From positions 1-22,688 of IMG/VR virus record IMGVR_UViG_3300033143_006516: a DNA stretch of 22,688 nt; one strand, written 5' to 3'. Positions 7,702 to 14,167 of the stretch are shown here, one piece after another. How positions within the stretch are numbered: position 1 is the first letter of the stretch; each line of letters starts with the position of its first letter. Made by a program: the position numbers and the translations under genes. The notes under the pieces were generated by a model. That model did no database searches, had not been told where the DNA came from, and saw only the letters and a program-made list of their open reading frames with translations. This DNA is from a virus.

Positions 7702-7921
7702 TGCCATACTCCCTCATGAGCGCAACTCTATCCGCTGTATTATGTTCCTTGCAAAGAACAATATAATCTACGCGCGCACCACGATCTACTGCATAGTTTC
7801 CCCATCCAAGATCTATAAAACGCTGTGCGATTTCAGTCATATAGCTGCCGCTTATGGCATGTTCCTTACCGCATACGCGACATTTATAAACAATCGTTTC
7901 CTGATTTGTTTCTTCGTACAT
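7694..7921 (-). CDS. Small zinc-knuckle protein
   Basis: 75 residues with AAGGAG 8 nt before ATG 7921. C14-x2-C17 (YKCRVCGKEH) and C57-x2-H60 (LCKEH) are spaced 40 residues apart, a plausible single zinc site. Between them is an alpha-helical piece and a GNYAVDRGARVDYIVL strand. Proteins of this type are common small phage genes, perhaps binding nucleic acid. It follows the methylase gene by 10 nt. No family recognised. Confidence 0.55.
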   Translation of the reverse strand: MYEETNQETIVYKCRVCGKEHAISGSYMTEIAQRFIDLGWGNYAVDRGARVDYIVLCKEHNTADRVALMREYGNG

Positions 7922-7931
7922 AGACTGCTCC

Positions 7932-8849
7932 TTAGAATAAACTCAACTGCGTTTCAGTCGAAACGTGTTCTTCTTCAAGTTCAAGGATAACACGAGGGTT
8001 AAGCCAAACAGATTCAACCTTGTCCCTTCCGCTTGTTCTGGCTAGGCGATCTATACGCTCCCAACCATTGTCCTCATACAGAGCCGAGTACAAGTCGCAA
8101 GCATAGCCGCTTACAATCGCCATACCGGAGATCTCATTTAACACATCTGCCAGCTTTGTATGATGCTGCACGCTCATTTCGTGCAGGTAATGAACAGTTC
8201 GCTTTCGAGTAGAATGGACATAGGGCGGATCACAATAAAATAATGCGCGAGAATAATCGTACATCTGGATAATATCTGTTGCCTCCATGTGTTCTATCAC
8301 AACCCCACGTAATCTATCAGAGATGTCATGAAGATAATCAATATCCATAAACAACTTCGCCGCAGCTACCATCGAGTTCTTCCCATCTCGTCCACGACTA
8401 TAAATATATTGTCTGCGAAAAGACGGATTCTTGTCGTAAGGTTGCAGCGACATCCACAGCAGAACAAAAAAGCGCCTGGCCCGTTCTACTGGCTCGTCAG
8501 TAGGTTCAAGCGCCTCAGCCAAGCTTTTCTCAGACCACGGCGTATAGCGAATAGAATGAATCAGATCATCCTCGTGATTCCGCAGGGTGCGAAACAGATG
8601 AATAATGTCGTCATTAAGATCATTGATAACTTCAATGCCGGATCTGGCTTTCTTGAACAGTGTGGCTGTCATCCCACCATAAGGCAGAATGAAAGTATCA
8701 TGGTAGCCAGGAAAGTAAGAGATGATCCATTCTGCGATACGATTCTTACTTCCAGGATAGCGAGCTAACGGCCGTTTTGGTGGCGCATCTGCGAATTTGT
8801 TATTTGCTGTAAATGCAGGCATCAGATTGGAAGGTGTTATTTGTTTCAT
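7932..8849 (-). CDS. dam: Dam-family (D12) DNA adenine-N6 methyltransferase
   Basis: 305 residues, AAGGGGAA Shine-Dalgarno before ATG 8849. It shows the Dam/D12 order: RYPGSK (residues 30-35) as the AdoMet-binding start, PYGG (56-59), INDLNDDIIHLF (75-86), FYCDPPYV (204-211) as the catalytic motif, and a late ESVWLNP (279-285). D12 enzymes transfer methyl from S-adenosylmethionine to the N6 of adenine, most often in GATC; target choice here is inferred. The last five residues are QLSLF, identical to a high-affinity bacterial beta-clamp binding motif, so the enzyme may ride on the host sliding clamp. Lying with DnaB and a nuclease in one operon, it probably protects or marks phage DNA during replication. 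Confidence 0.9.
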   Translation of the reverse strand: MKQITPSNLMPAFTANNKFADAPPKRPLARYPGSKNRIAEWIISYFPGYHDTFILPYGGMTATLFKKARSGIEVINDLNDDIIHLFRTLRNHEDDLIHSIRYTPWSEKSLAEALEPTDEPVERARRFFVLLWMSLQPYDKNPSFRRQYIYSRGRDGKNSMVAAAKLFMDIDYLHDISDRLRGVVIEHMEATDIIQMYDYSRALFYCDPPYVHSTRKRTVHYLHEMSVQHHTKLADVLNEISGMAIVSGYACDLYSALYEDNGWERIDRLARTSGRDKVESVWLNPRVILELEEEHVSTETQLSLF

Positions 8850-8861
8850 AAGTTTCCCCTT

Positions 8862-9350
8862 TTAATATGGCAGCTCAGCGCCAATTTCATACTCCCACAG
8901 CTCCCCTTGCGAGAAAATAACGGGGTGCATTGGATCTTCATATCCCAAATACCAGGTGACAAGCGTAACAAAATCTTCATAGGAGCGAATCACATAGCAA
9001 AGATTGCCGGCATCAGAAAGGATCTTACCGCGTTTAATCTGATGGGGAGAAAGTTTGCTTTTTGGATTATCCGGTATTTTATTCTCTATGTACAAAGCGC
9101 CATGCCCTCGCCGGGGGACAGGGAGACAAAGATCCCATTGTCCAGTTTTCAAGCCCTCGTCTTTCATACGGCCGTAGCCCTGAACACTCCTTTTCCCCTG
9201 ATTAGGAACAGCATAGATTGATTGGAGTTCCGGCCAAATAATTCCCTGCCATTCAGTCCAGGCAACTTGAGACACTTGGATCTGGTGTTCAATGTCGGCC
9301 GTTTTTCTTCGGCGCCTACGTGTTGGCTTATTAAATTGTGTGTTGCTCAT
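8862..9350 (-). CDS. VRR-NUC domain nuclease
   Basis: 162 residues, overlapping the end of dnaB by 4 nt (ATGA). After a basic N-terminus (RRRRRK, 11-16) come E21 and Q23/Q25, then AVPNQGKR (47-54), DEGLKTGQWDLCLPVPR (64-80) and ALYIENKIPDN (85-95). This is the PD-(D/E)XK arrangement of VRR-NUC proteins, with D73, E89 and K91 as likely metal and catalytic residues. Such stand-alone phage nucleases of about 100-160 residues act on branched DNA, as Holliday-junction or flap nucleases. The location after the helicase fits a role in resolving replication or recombination intermediates. Confidence 0.85.
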   Translation of the reverse strand: MSNTQFNKPTRRRRRKTADIEHQIQVSQVAWTEWQGIIWPELQSIYAVPNQGKRSVQGYGRMKDEGLKTGQWDLCLPVPRRGHGALYIENKIPDNPKSKLSPHQIKRGKILSDAGNLCYVIRSYEDFVTLVTWYLGYEDPMHPVIFSQGELWEYEIGAELPY

Positions 9351-10723
9351 AAGTTAATACTTCCCATTGTAAGATTTCTAATCATCATTTTCTTACCGCT
9401 AAAATAGAGATCAACCTGTCCAAGTTCTCCATTACGATTCTTCGCAACATCAATCTCAACAATATTCATTCGTTCCGTTTCTTTGTTGTAGTACTCATCC
9501 CGGTAAAGAAACATCACGATATCAGCATCCTGCTCGATGTCACCACTCTCCCGCAGATCCGAAAGAGTTGGTTTCTTAATTGCACGTTGCTCCACATTAC
9601 GATTCACTTGGGCATTAGCCCACACAACCGTATTTAATTCTTTCGCCAGCTTCTTCATTCCGCGACTTATCTGCCCGACTTCGAGAACTCTATTTCTCTC
9701 CCCCTCCTTCCCCCGCATCAGCTGGAGGTAATCAATTGTAATTAAATCAAAATGCCCATGCTCAGAGAACAGCCGATGTACCTTCGATTCAAGCTGAGCA
9801 ATGGACAGCGCAGCCGAAGTGTCGATGAACATAGGCAGGACAGATAGCTCACCAATAGACTTGTTTAGTAGTTCCCAATATTGATCGCTAAGAGAAAACG
9901 GATGTTCAATGCTCTTGAAGTCGGTCTGCATCCTGGCAGACAACGCACGAATAGTTAACTGTTCGGCAGTCATTTCCAGATTGAATGTGGCAACCTTCTT
10001 CTCAACTTTTGCAACGTTCAATCTTATCGACTGCTCCAGAACGCTCTTGCCCATGCCTGGTCTTGCCGCGCAAATGACAAGGGAGCCGGGAGAGATCCCC
10101 TGCAGTAATCTATCCATGTCGAGGAGGCCCGTCTTTAATCCTGCTTTTTCACGCGCATCCTTGTCGGTCCGTCTTAGGCTCAGTGTTTCCAGGACATCAA
10201 CACTGACATCGTAAGAGCTTTGTGGAGAGTCTTTATCATTATCGGCCCCAATCGATCGCGCCCGTTCCAGGGTATCGGCAATAATGCCATCTGTACTTTC
10301 CTCAGCATCAAAAGCGTTTGTCGCCATACGACCCGCAAGCGCAATGATTTGCCGCTTGTTATACAAGTTAAGCACAATTTCTTCGTAGCCTAGGATATTA
10401 GTGGAGGTCGGAACGGCCGTTAATAGGCCAATAAGTTTGTCCTCTTTCTCAATCCCTTTACCACGAAGCTCGTCGGCAACAGTGATGAAGTCTATTGGCT
10501 GTCTAGCTGCCCGAATTTTTTTAATTGCTTTGAATGTGGCGCGATGAAAACCATCGAAGAACGCTTCGGCCGTAAGCGTCAGTTCTGCCAAACGATCAGA
10601 ATCAATAAATATAGATCCAAGCAACGCCTCTTCTGCTTCATAGTTATGTGGTGGAAGCTGTTCTACTTCTTGAACGCCGGCCGTATGGCCGTTGGATCGG
10701 CTATGGTTCGTGGTTGATGTCAT
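9347..10723 (-). CDS. dnaB: Replicative DNA helicase DnaB
   Basis: 458 residues with AGGGAG 9 nt before ATG 10723. The N-terminal domain (about 23-135) has the DnaB signature PPHNYEAEEALLGSIFID. The RecA-like C-terminal domain has AARPGMGKS (219-227, Walker A), LITIDYLQLM (327-336, Walker B), ANAQVNR in place of the more usual ALSQLNR (369-375), LRESGDIEQDADIVMFL (390-406) and KNRNG (428-432). It should form a hexamer that unwinds DNA 5' to 3' at the phage fork. Length is normal. It follows the initiator gene by 6 nt, the classic phage order of initiator then helicase. Confidence 0.95.
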   Translation of the reverse strand: MTSTTNHSRSNGHTAGVQEVEQLPPHNYEAEEALLGSIFIDSDRLAELTLTAEAFFDGFHRATFKAIKKIRAARQPIDFITVADELRGKGIEKEDKLIGLLTAVPTSTNILGYEEIVLNLYNKRQIIALAGRMATNAFDAEESTDGIIADTLERARSIGADNDKDSPQSSYDVSVDVLETLSLRRTDKDAREKAGLKTGLLDMDRLLQGISPGSLVICAARPGMGKSVLEQSIRLNVAKVEKKVATFNLEMTAEQLTIRALSARMQTDFKSIEHPFSLSDQYWELLNKSIGELSVLPMFIDTSAALSIAQLESKVHRLFSEHGHFDLITIDYLQLMRGKEGERNRVLEVGQISRGMKKLAKELNTVVWANAQVNRNVEQRAIKKPTLSDLRESGDIEQDADIVMFLYRDEYYNKETERMNIVEIDVAKNRNGELGQVDLYFSGKKMMIRNLTMGSINL

Positions 10724-10729
10724 ATTTAA

Positions 10730-11689
10730 TTACTCCCTGATTAGCTCTTTTTCTTCTTCTCGAATCGCCCTTACAGACTTAGCGATTTCAATATTCATTT
10801 TGTCAACGGACATTCTTGTCATGTGAATATATCCACCAGGGATTCGGTTCACTATTTCATCGTATCCGTATTTTGACATTTCCTCAAGTGCAGTTTTAGG
10901 CTTCTTTGCTCCACTGTCAATCATGATCGCTTTGATCGTCTTTTGGATCTCAGCAACGCCAGGCCACGCATGATGTGGATGATAGACATAGCCATGGGAT
11001 TTTTTCCAAGTCTGCATAATATCAACAATAGACGGCCGTGCGTTCTTGTCCCTGCCTTTCCAGAAACCTGACCACCAATAATTAGGACGATTTTCAAAAG
11101 CATATCGTTCGAGAACCGCCGGTCCCTCAACGCCAGCGCGGAACAGCTTTGCGATCTTATATTCATCCTCATCAAGCAGAAGAAGAGCAGACAGTTTACA
11201 GACGTGACAAACAGCAGACGCAAGCTCCTGCATAGCACCAGAAGTTTCGTCATACCAGATAGTAATTTCTTCCGGTTTACCACCGTTACCTGAAACCGCT
11301 GTCGTTTCAGGATCGACAAACGACAGCCCCTTCTTAAGATCTTCTTTTTTCTTCTTAGTATATATATATATACTAAGAAGGCTGTCGTTCCTGTCGTTCC
11401 TGTCGTTTGTCGTTTCAGGAATAGGGGAAAAGACATGATCTTCGTCCATCATCAAAGCGCCAAAAGATATTGAATCTAGCGTTTTGAAATAGCGACTGCC
11501 ATCATTCTTTCGCCTGTATGTTTCGTACTTTTTGCCTTTATAAATATCAAGTTCTTGAATGTATCTTTGTGCAGATCTCAGTGTAACACCAAGCGAATCT
11601 GCAAACTTTTGCACATCAACTCGTACCAGGGGGGATTGTGTTAATCCCCGTTGCACTTCATGAAATAATAATTTCGCATGTTCTTTCAT
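10730..11689 (-). CDS. Putative replication initiator with N-terminal HTH
   Basis: 319 residues from ATG 11689, chosen because AAGGGG lies 8 nt upstream; ATG 11695 is only 2 nt from it. Residues about 24-47 (VDVQKFADSLGVTLRSAQRY...) are a helix-turn-helix. A low-complexity linker follows (NDRNDRND near residue 97, then basic KKKK). The C-terminal 200 residues are helical and Trp-rich (YWWSGFWKGRDKNARPSIVDI), with a CxxC at VCHVCK. I do not recognise a catalytic site. First gene of the operon, directly before dnaB, and containing repeated 9-mers and a 30-bp palindrome in its own coding sequence, it resembles phage initiators of the lambda O type by organisation, not by clear sequence likeness. 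Confidence 0.6.
   Translation of the reverse strand: MKEHAKLLFHEVQRGLTQSPLVRVDVQKFADSLGVTLRSAQRYIQELDIYKGKKYETYRRKNDGSRYFKTLDSISFGALMMDEDHVFSPIPETTNDRNDRNDSLLSIYIYTKKKKEDLKKGLSFVDPETTAVSGNGGKPEEITIWYDETSGAMQELASAVCHVCKLSALLLLDEDEYKIAKLFRAGVEGPAVLERYAFENRPNYWWSGFWKGRDKNARPSIVDIMQTWKKSHGYVYHPHHAWPGVAEIQKTIKAIMIDSGAKKPKTALEEMSKYGYDEIVNRIPGGYIHMTRMSVDKMNIEIAKSVRAIREEEKELIRE
11299..11420. repeat. Iteron-like 9-mers and 30-bp palindrome inside initiator gene (possible origin)
   Basis: On the plus strand TGTCGTT occurs at 11300, 11383, 11392, 11401 and 11408 and in inverse form at 11319. Three copies are tandem CTGTCGTTY 9-mers (11382-11408). TGTCGTTTCAGGA occurs twice (11300-11312 and 11408-11420). 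Between the two groups lies an AT-rich stretch with a perfect 30-bp palindrome (11351-11380; arms CTTCTTAGTATATAT). Repeats plus AT-rich DNA within an initiator gene is the plan of the lambda origin. Confidence 0.55.
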
Positions 11690-11726
11690 AATCATTACCC
11701 CTTCGCTAATTTTGCTCAGTCAACAC

Positions 11727-11755
11727 AGTATACAGTATCAGTCCGTATGTTGCAA
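11727..11755 (-). promoter_or_regulatory. Main leftward promoter of replication operon
   Basis: Minus-strand TTGCAA (11755-11750), 17-nt spacer, TATACT (11732-11727). Start is predicted near 11720, about 30 nt before ATG 11689. The spacer begins with CATACGGACT, shared with the rightward promoter at 11959, so both are probably controlled by one regulator. Confidence 0.65.
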
Positions 11756-11958
11756 CCTTTTATGAGTAGATAAAACAAAAGCAACAAGCTCAAAGCGACC
11801 TCAAGGGGAAAGAGGCCAGGATGTTCCGGGAGGACTTCCAGTATCGAACTTGTTGCCATGCTTCCTCGTTAGAGGAAATGAGCAGATCCACTATAACCTA
11901 TGCCGGATACCGTGGCAAGATCTACAAAACGCCAGATTAGCGATTACGCACTAATTAC
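11756..11958. other. Divergent control region with several hairpins
   Basis: No ORF. GCAACAAG (11781-11788) pairs with CTTGTTGC (11849-11856), enclosing CCTC (11799-11802)/GAGG (11812-11815). Next comes TTCCTC-GTTA-GAGGAA (11862-11877), a perfect 6-bp stem with a tetraloop. The region lies outside both predicted transcripts if the two promoters are right, so it may be a small RNA, a protein-binding region or a folded DNA element. I see no match to a known family. Confidence 0.35.
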
Positions 11959-11986
11959 TTGCGTCATACGGACTATGTGTTATACT
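11959..11986 (+). promoter_or_regulatory. Rightward promoter before 12111 gene
   Basis: TTGCGT (11959-11964), 16-nt spacer, TATACT (11981-11986). The spacer begins CATACGGACT, as in the leftward promoter. Predicted transcript starts near 11993 and has a leader of nearly 120 nt with a strong hairpin. Confidence 0.6.
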
Positions 11987-12023
11987 CCTTATATGGTTTC
12001 GTGGTTGGGCCATAATTGAACTC

Positions 12024-12073
12024 CTCGTTAAACGGGGCGCACTTCTCATAAGGGTGCGCCCCAGGCGAACGAG
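12024..12073 (+). promoter_or_regulatory. Two-part hairpin in mRNA leader
   Basis: GGGGCGCAC (12034-12042) and GTGCGCCCC (12054-12062) form a 9-bp GC-rich stem with an 11-nt loop. Outside it CTCGTT (12024-12029) pairs with AACGAG (12068-12073). It sits between the promoter and the AAGGGG ribosome site; no T-run follows, so it is more likely a stability or translation-control element than a terminator. Confidence 0.5.
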
Positions 12074-12110
12074 CAGCCACAGGAAACAGATCCAAGCAAG
12101 GGGAAACTAC

Positions 12111-12497
12111 ATGGATGAAAAAGTAAAAATACTCGACGCATACGAGGTTTACTTCCAAACATTTGGAAACAGTCTCCAAACGAGAGTCACCATTCTAAGC
12201 ACCGAGTTCTACGATGAGGCATCACCAGTCAAGCTAATCGAGCCGGGCCGAACAATATTAATCGGCAAGCTCGAACCAGAGCTAAAGCGCCTATTCGCTC
12301 ACGTAGGCCGGCCAACGCTCAACGAAAGAACTGCCACAACCAAGCGCCCAGGTGGAGTTTTCTCAACCAGAGCATACGATTCGTTGCGCCTCTACCTGTT
12401 TGGTGATAGCCTTGATACAGACGAGCCTAGAGTCCGGCTCAACAAGCGGAAAAAGAAGCAACCGATCTTCCGTGATGTCGAGGTGCAACCTAGCTGA
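12111..12497 (+). CDS. Unknown early rightward protein
   Basis: 128 residues, ATG 12111 with AAGGGGAAA upstream. The frame is open further upstream but that part would lie within the leader hairpin, so I take 12111. The N-terminal half is beta-rich (KILDAYEVYFQTFG, RVTILSTEFYD, GRTILIGKLEPELKRLF); the C-terminal tail is basic (VRLNKRKKKQPIFRD). First gene on the rightward transcript, from a promoter that shares its spacer motif with the leftward one, so an early regulator is possible. No family recognised and no HTH apparent. Confidence 0.55.
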   Translation: MDEKVKILDAYEVYFQTFGNSLQTRVTILSTEFYDEASPVKLIEPGRTILIGKLEPELKRLFAHVGRPTLNERTATTKRPGGVFSTRAYDSLRLYLFGDSLDTDEPRVRLNKRKKKQPIFRDVEVQPS

Positions 12498-12626
12498 TAG
12501 TACCGCAAAATTATATAGTCCTAATTCTCTTCCTATCCTTTGTTATGAGCCGCGTTACTCCTCTAGCGCGGCTCATCCTCTCCAATAGTCCCGCAAAACT
12601 ATACACCCCCCAATAGTCCCGCAAAA
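12497..12626. repeat. Iteron-like repeats ATAGTCCCGCAAAA
   Basis: Three direct copies of ATAGTMCCGCAAAA at 12497-12510 (one change), 12585-12598 and 12613-12626, each followed by an AT-rich TATA-like tail. Start spacing is 88 and 28 bp. The first copy begins at the last base of the stop codon of the preceding gene. Repeats of this size next to AT-rich DNA are typical of initiator binding sites. Confidence 0.55.
12545..12576 (+). terminator. GC-rich hairpin after 12111 gene, weak terminator candidate
   Basis: ATGAGCCGCG (12545-12554) pairs perfectly with CGCGGCTCAT (12567-12576) over a 12-nt loop, 48 nt after the stop. No T-run follows, so termination is uncertain; it may protect the 3' end or be part of the repeat region. 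Confidence 0.4.
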
Positions 12627-12643
12627 TCTATTAGTCGATCAGA

Positions 12644-12671
12644 GATCTTTGCAATAACAATTACAAAGATC
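12644..12671. repeat. Inverted repeat GATCTTTG
   Basis: GATCTTTG (12644-12651) and CAAAGATC (12664-12671), perfect 8-bp arms with a 12-nt AT-rich centre and a GATC site in each arm. It separates the ATAGTCCCGCAAAA repeats from the 11-bp array. Confidence 0.6.
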
Positions 12672-12696
12672 AAACTGTTCTGAATAATTTATATTT

Positions 12697-12751
12697 ATCC
12701 CAAACATATCCCACTTTTATCCCAAACATATCCCAAACATATCCAACGTTA
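12697..12751. repeat. Five 11-bp tandem units (ATCCCAAACAT), origin-like
   Basis: Units start at 12697, 12708, 12719, 12730 and 12741. Units 1, 3 and 4 are identical (ATCCCAAACAT); unit 2 is ATCCCACTTTT and unit 5 ATCCAACGTTA. Spacing is exactly 11 bp, about one helical turn, so bound proteins would line up on one face. TTATCCCAA at 12695 and 12717, and TTATCCCAT at 12900, resemble DnaA boxes with two mismatches to TTATCCACA. Confidence 0.7.
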
Positions 12752-12766
12752 TCTCATTATGAGATA
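12750..12766. repeat. Palindrome TATCTCA-TTA-TGAGATA
   Basis: Perfect 7-bp arms around TTA directly after the 11-bp array. Typical size for a dimeric repressor site; it may be part of the origin or an operator. Confidence 0.5.
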
Positions 12767-13344
12767 TACTCATGTATTTATTTTAGTTCATTGAAGTTCT
12801 TATGTTCTATGTCTTAAATCAGTCAGAATTCAGCCATAGCAAATCAAGAAAAAGAAATTAGCAGTTCCGTTCTGAAACAATTCATACGATTCTGTTCACT
12901 TATCCCATCTCCCAGGATTATCACCACACGATCGTATTCCCTAAATATCCTCCATTGAGAACAATCTCTCCTAAGTTCAATGTTCTCCATTTAGAACAAA
13001 CGAGCAGAGAGTCCCAATTTAAGGCAATTCCATAGCTGCTGAGCGTTTGACCCTGAGATCGGCCTAAGCACGAGAACAGATCCAGTCTACAAACAGAACC
13101 AATTCCAGTCTCTTCTGTCATTTACCCCGGCCCAGCCAGGCGCGGCGCGGCCCTCTCTCCCAACACAGTGTCGATACAAAGCGTGTTGAGAGTCCTTAAA
13201 CTCCGCAATTCCATAGCTGATGATCTAGTCTCCGGCGACGAGTGTTCCACACGCCGCCAACCAGGGAAGGGGAGGGGGACTACTTGTAATGGTGTGCGAA
13301 GCGCACCGCTCCGCCATGTCGCAGGAGCGACAGAAGAAAGAGAC
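12767..13344. other. Gene-free stretch with short repeats
   Basis: No supported gene. GCAATTCCATAGCTG occurs exactly twice (13024-13038 and 13205-13219), each preceded by GAGAGTCC about 15 bases earlier. GAGAACA (12957-12963) and TGTTCTC (12981-12987) form an inverted repeat. GTGCG-AAG-CGCAC lies near 13292 and GTCGC-AGGA-GCGAC near 13318. Along with the arrays on both sides this looks like an extended replication or partition control region; no function can be assigned. Confidence 0.4.
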
Positions 13345-13494
13345 CCGCCAGGATGCAGCGATCCGCCAGGATGCAGCGATCCGCCAGGATGCAGCGATCC
13401 GCCAGGATGCAGCGATCCGCCAGGATGCAGCGATCCGCCAGGATGCAGCGATCCTTCAGGATGCAGCGATCCGCCAGGATGCAGCGATCCGCCA
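13345..13494. repeat. 18-bp minisatellite, eight units
   Basis: Eight head-to-tail 18-bp units (CCGCCAGGATGCAGCGAT) from 13345 to 13488, plus 6 bases of a ninth. Seven are identical; unit 7 (13453) has TT for GC near its start. Each unit junction makes a GATC site, so GATC recurs every 18 bp. All three plus frames remain open through it, encoding RQDAAI, PPGCSD or ARMQRS hexapeptides, an effect of an 18-bp period. I see no good ribosome site for any of them. Confidence 0.95.
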
Positions 13495-13542
13495 ACCCGA
13501 TTATGAGCAAAAAACGAGTTTCCAATTTGCCCCCCTTAATAG

Positions 13543-13571
13543 TTGCTCAATACGTAAAAAGGAGGTAGAAT
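13543..13571 (+). promoter_or_regulatory. Promoter before accessory block
   Basis: TTGCTC (13543-13548), 17-nt spacer, TAGAAT (13566-13571). The sequence after the -35 box is AATACG, close to the CATACG of the two divergent promoters. Start about 13578, 56 nt before ATG 13634. Confidence 0.5.
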
Positions 13572-13633
13572 ACTTTGTGGGCGGATGCTCATAAAGTTAG
13601 CAATTTTATAGTTATACAATAGGAGATTGAAAC

Positions 13634-14113
13634 ATGACAAACCAACCGCAGACCGAGACCAAGACATACGCCGCAGTATTATTCTTAGATCCCGCACACG
13701 CTACCCCATTTGTTTATTTAGCTATGGTAGAGGAAACCAATAGCTACAGCTCTTTTTATGGACTTGAGAATAAAATGTCTGAAAACGGCAGGCAAGAGTA
13801 CGCCCTCAGATTATGGCAAGATCAAAACTTCCCTATCATGGAGATCTCGCCCGAAAACATGCCCACCGTTGAAGAACTCGCCCGCACCGTATCCGAATAC
13901 ATGGAAGTAAAAGATCGATACTTGACCGCTTGCGCTGGCAGCCCTAACCCCAATGGCTATATTTTTGACGTGACCGCCGCATACTTGCAGGCATATACAC
14001 TTGTAAGATACGAAGCGATCCACCTAAGCGACGATACGCCCCCGCAGGCGATGATCGATCACCTAGACAAAAAGATCGCCGCACTTCTTGACCAATTGCA
14101 CGAAGTTAGATAA
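13634..14113 (+). CDS. Unknown accessory protein with NQPQTET N-terminus
   Basis: 159 residues with TAGGAGA 8 nt before ATG 13634. Its first residues MTNQPQTET are nearly the same as those of the next gene (MKNQPQTET), and the DNA behind this is a 21-bp exact match (13639-13659 and 14173-14193). The body is soluble and acidic: a beta start (YAAVLFLDPAHATPFVYLAM), a helical middle (EELARTVSEYMEVKDRYL) and a C-terminal helix (AMIDHLDKKIAALLDQLHEV). No motif recognised. First gene after a promoter, cotranscribed with the SLOG/DUF4326 fusion, so it may act with it. GATC sites are very dense (eight in 480 bp). Confidence 0.6.
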   Translation: MTNQPQTETKTYAAVLFLDPAHATPFVYLAMVEETNSYSSFYGLENKMSENGRQEYALRLWQDQNFPIMEISPENMPTVEELARTVSEYMEVKDRYLTACAGSPNPNGYIFDVTAAYLQAYTLVRYEAIHLSDDTPPQAMIDHLDKKIAALLDQLHEVR

Positions 14114-14132
14114 CAGACCCGCATCATTTATA

Positions 14133-14156
14133 GGTGTGCTCCACATGGAGCGCACC
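14133..14156 (+). promoter_or_regulatory. Hairpin just before the fusion gene
   Basis: GGTGTGCTCC (14133-14142), loop ACAT, GGAGCGCACC (14147-14156): 10 bp with one T-G wobble, 11 nt before ATG 14168. The GGAG ribosome site follows right after the stem. It could limit translation or mark a processing site. Confidence 0.5.
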
Positions 14157-14167
14157 CTGGAGAACCA

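Noticed and set aside
13205-13240. Hammerhead-like CTGATGA core
   Set aside because: The required GAAA after stem II and a matching cleavage helix are missing.
13262-13280. G-quadruplex in a G-rich run
   Set aside because: Only three separate G-runs are present; a fourth would need bulges or splitting a run.
13345-13494. CRISPR array
   Set aside because: Units are contiguous with no unique spacers and no cas gene is present.
13280-13594. ORFs across the 18-bp repeats on both strands (RQDAAI, PPGCSD, ARMQRS, DRCILA peptides)
   Set aside because: An 18-bp period without stops opens several frames at once. No ribosome site is well placed and the sequences outside the repeats look random.
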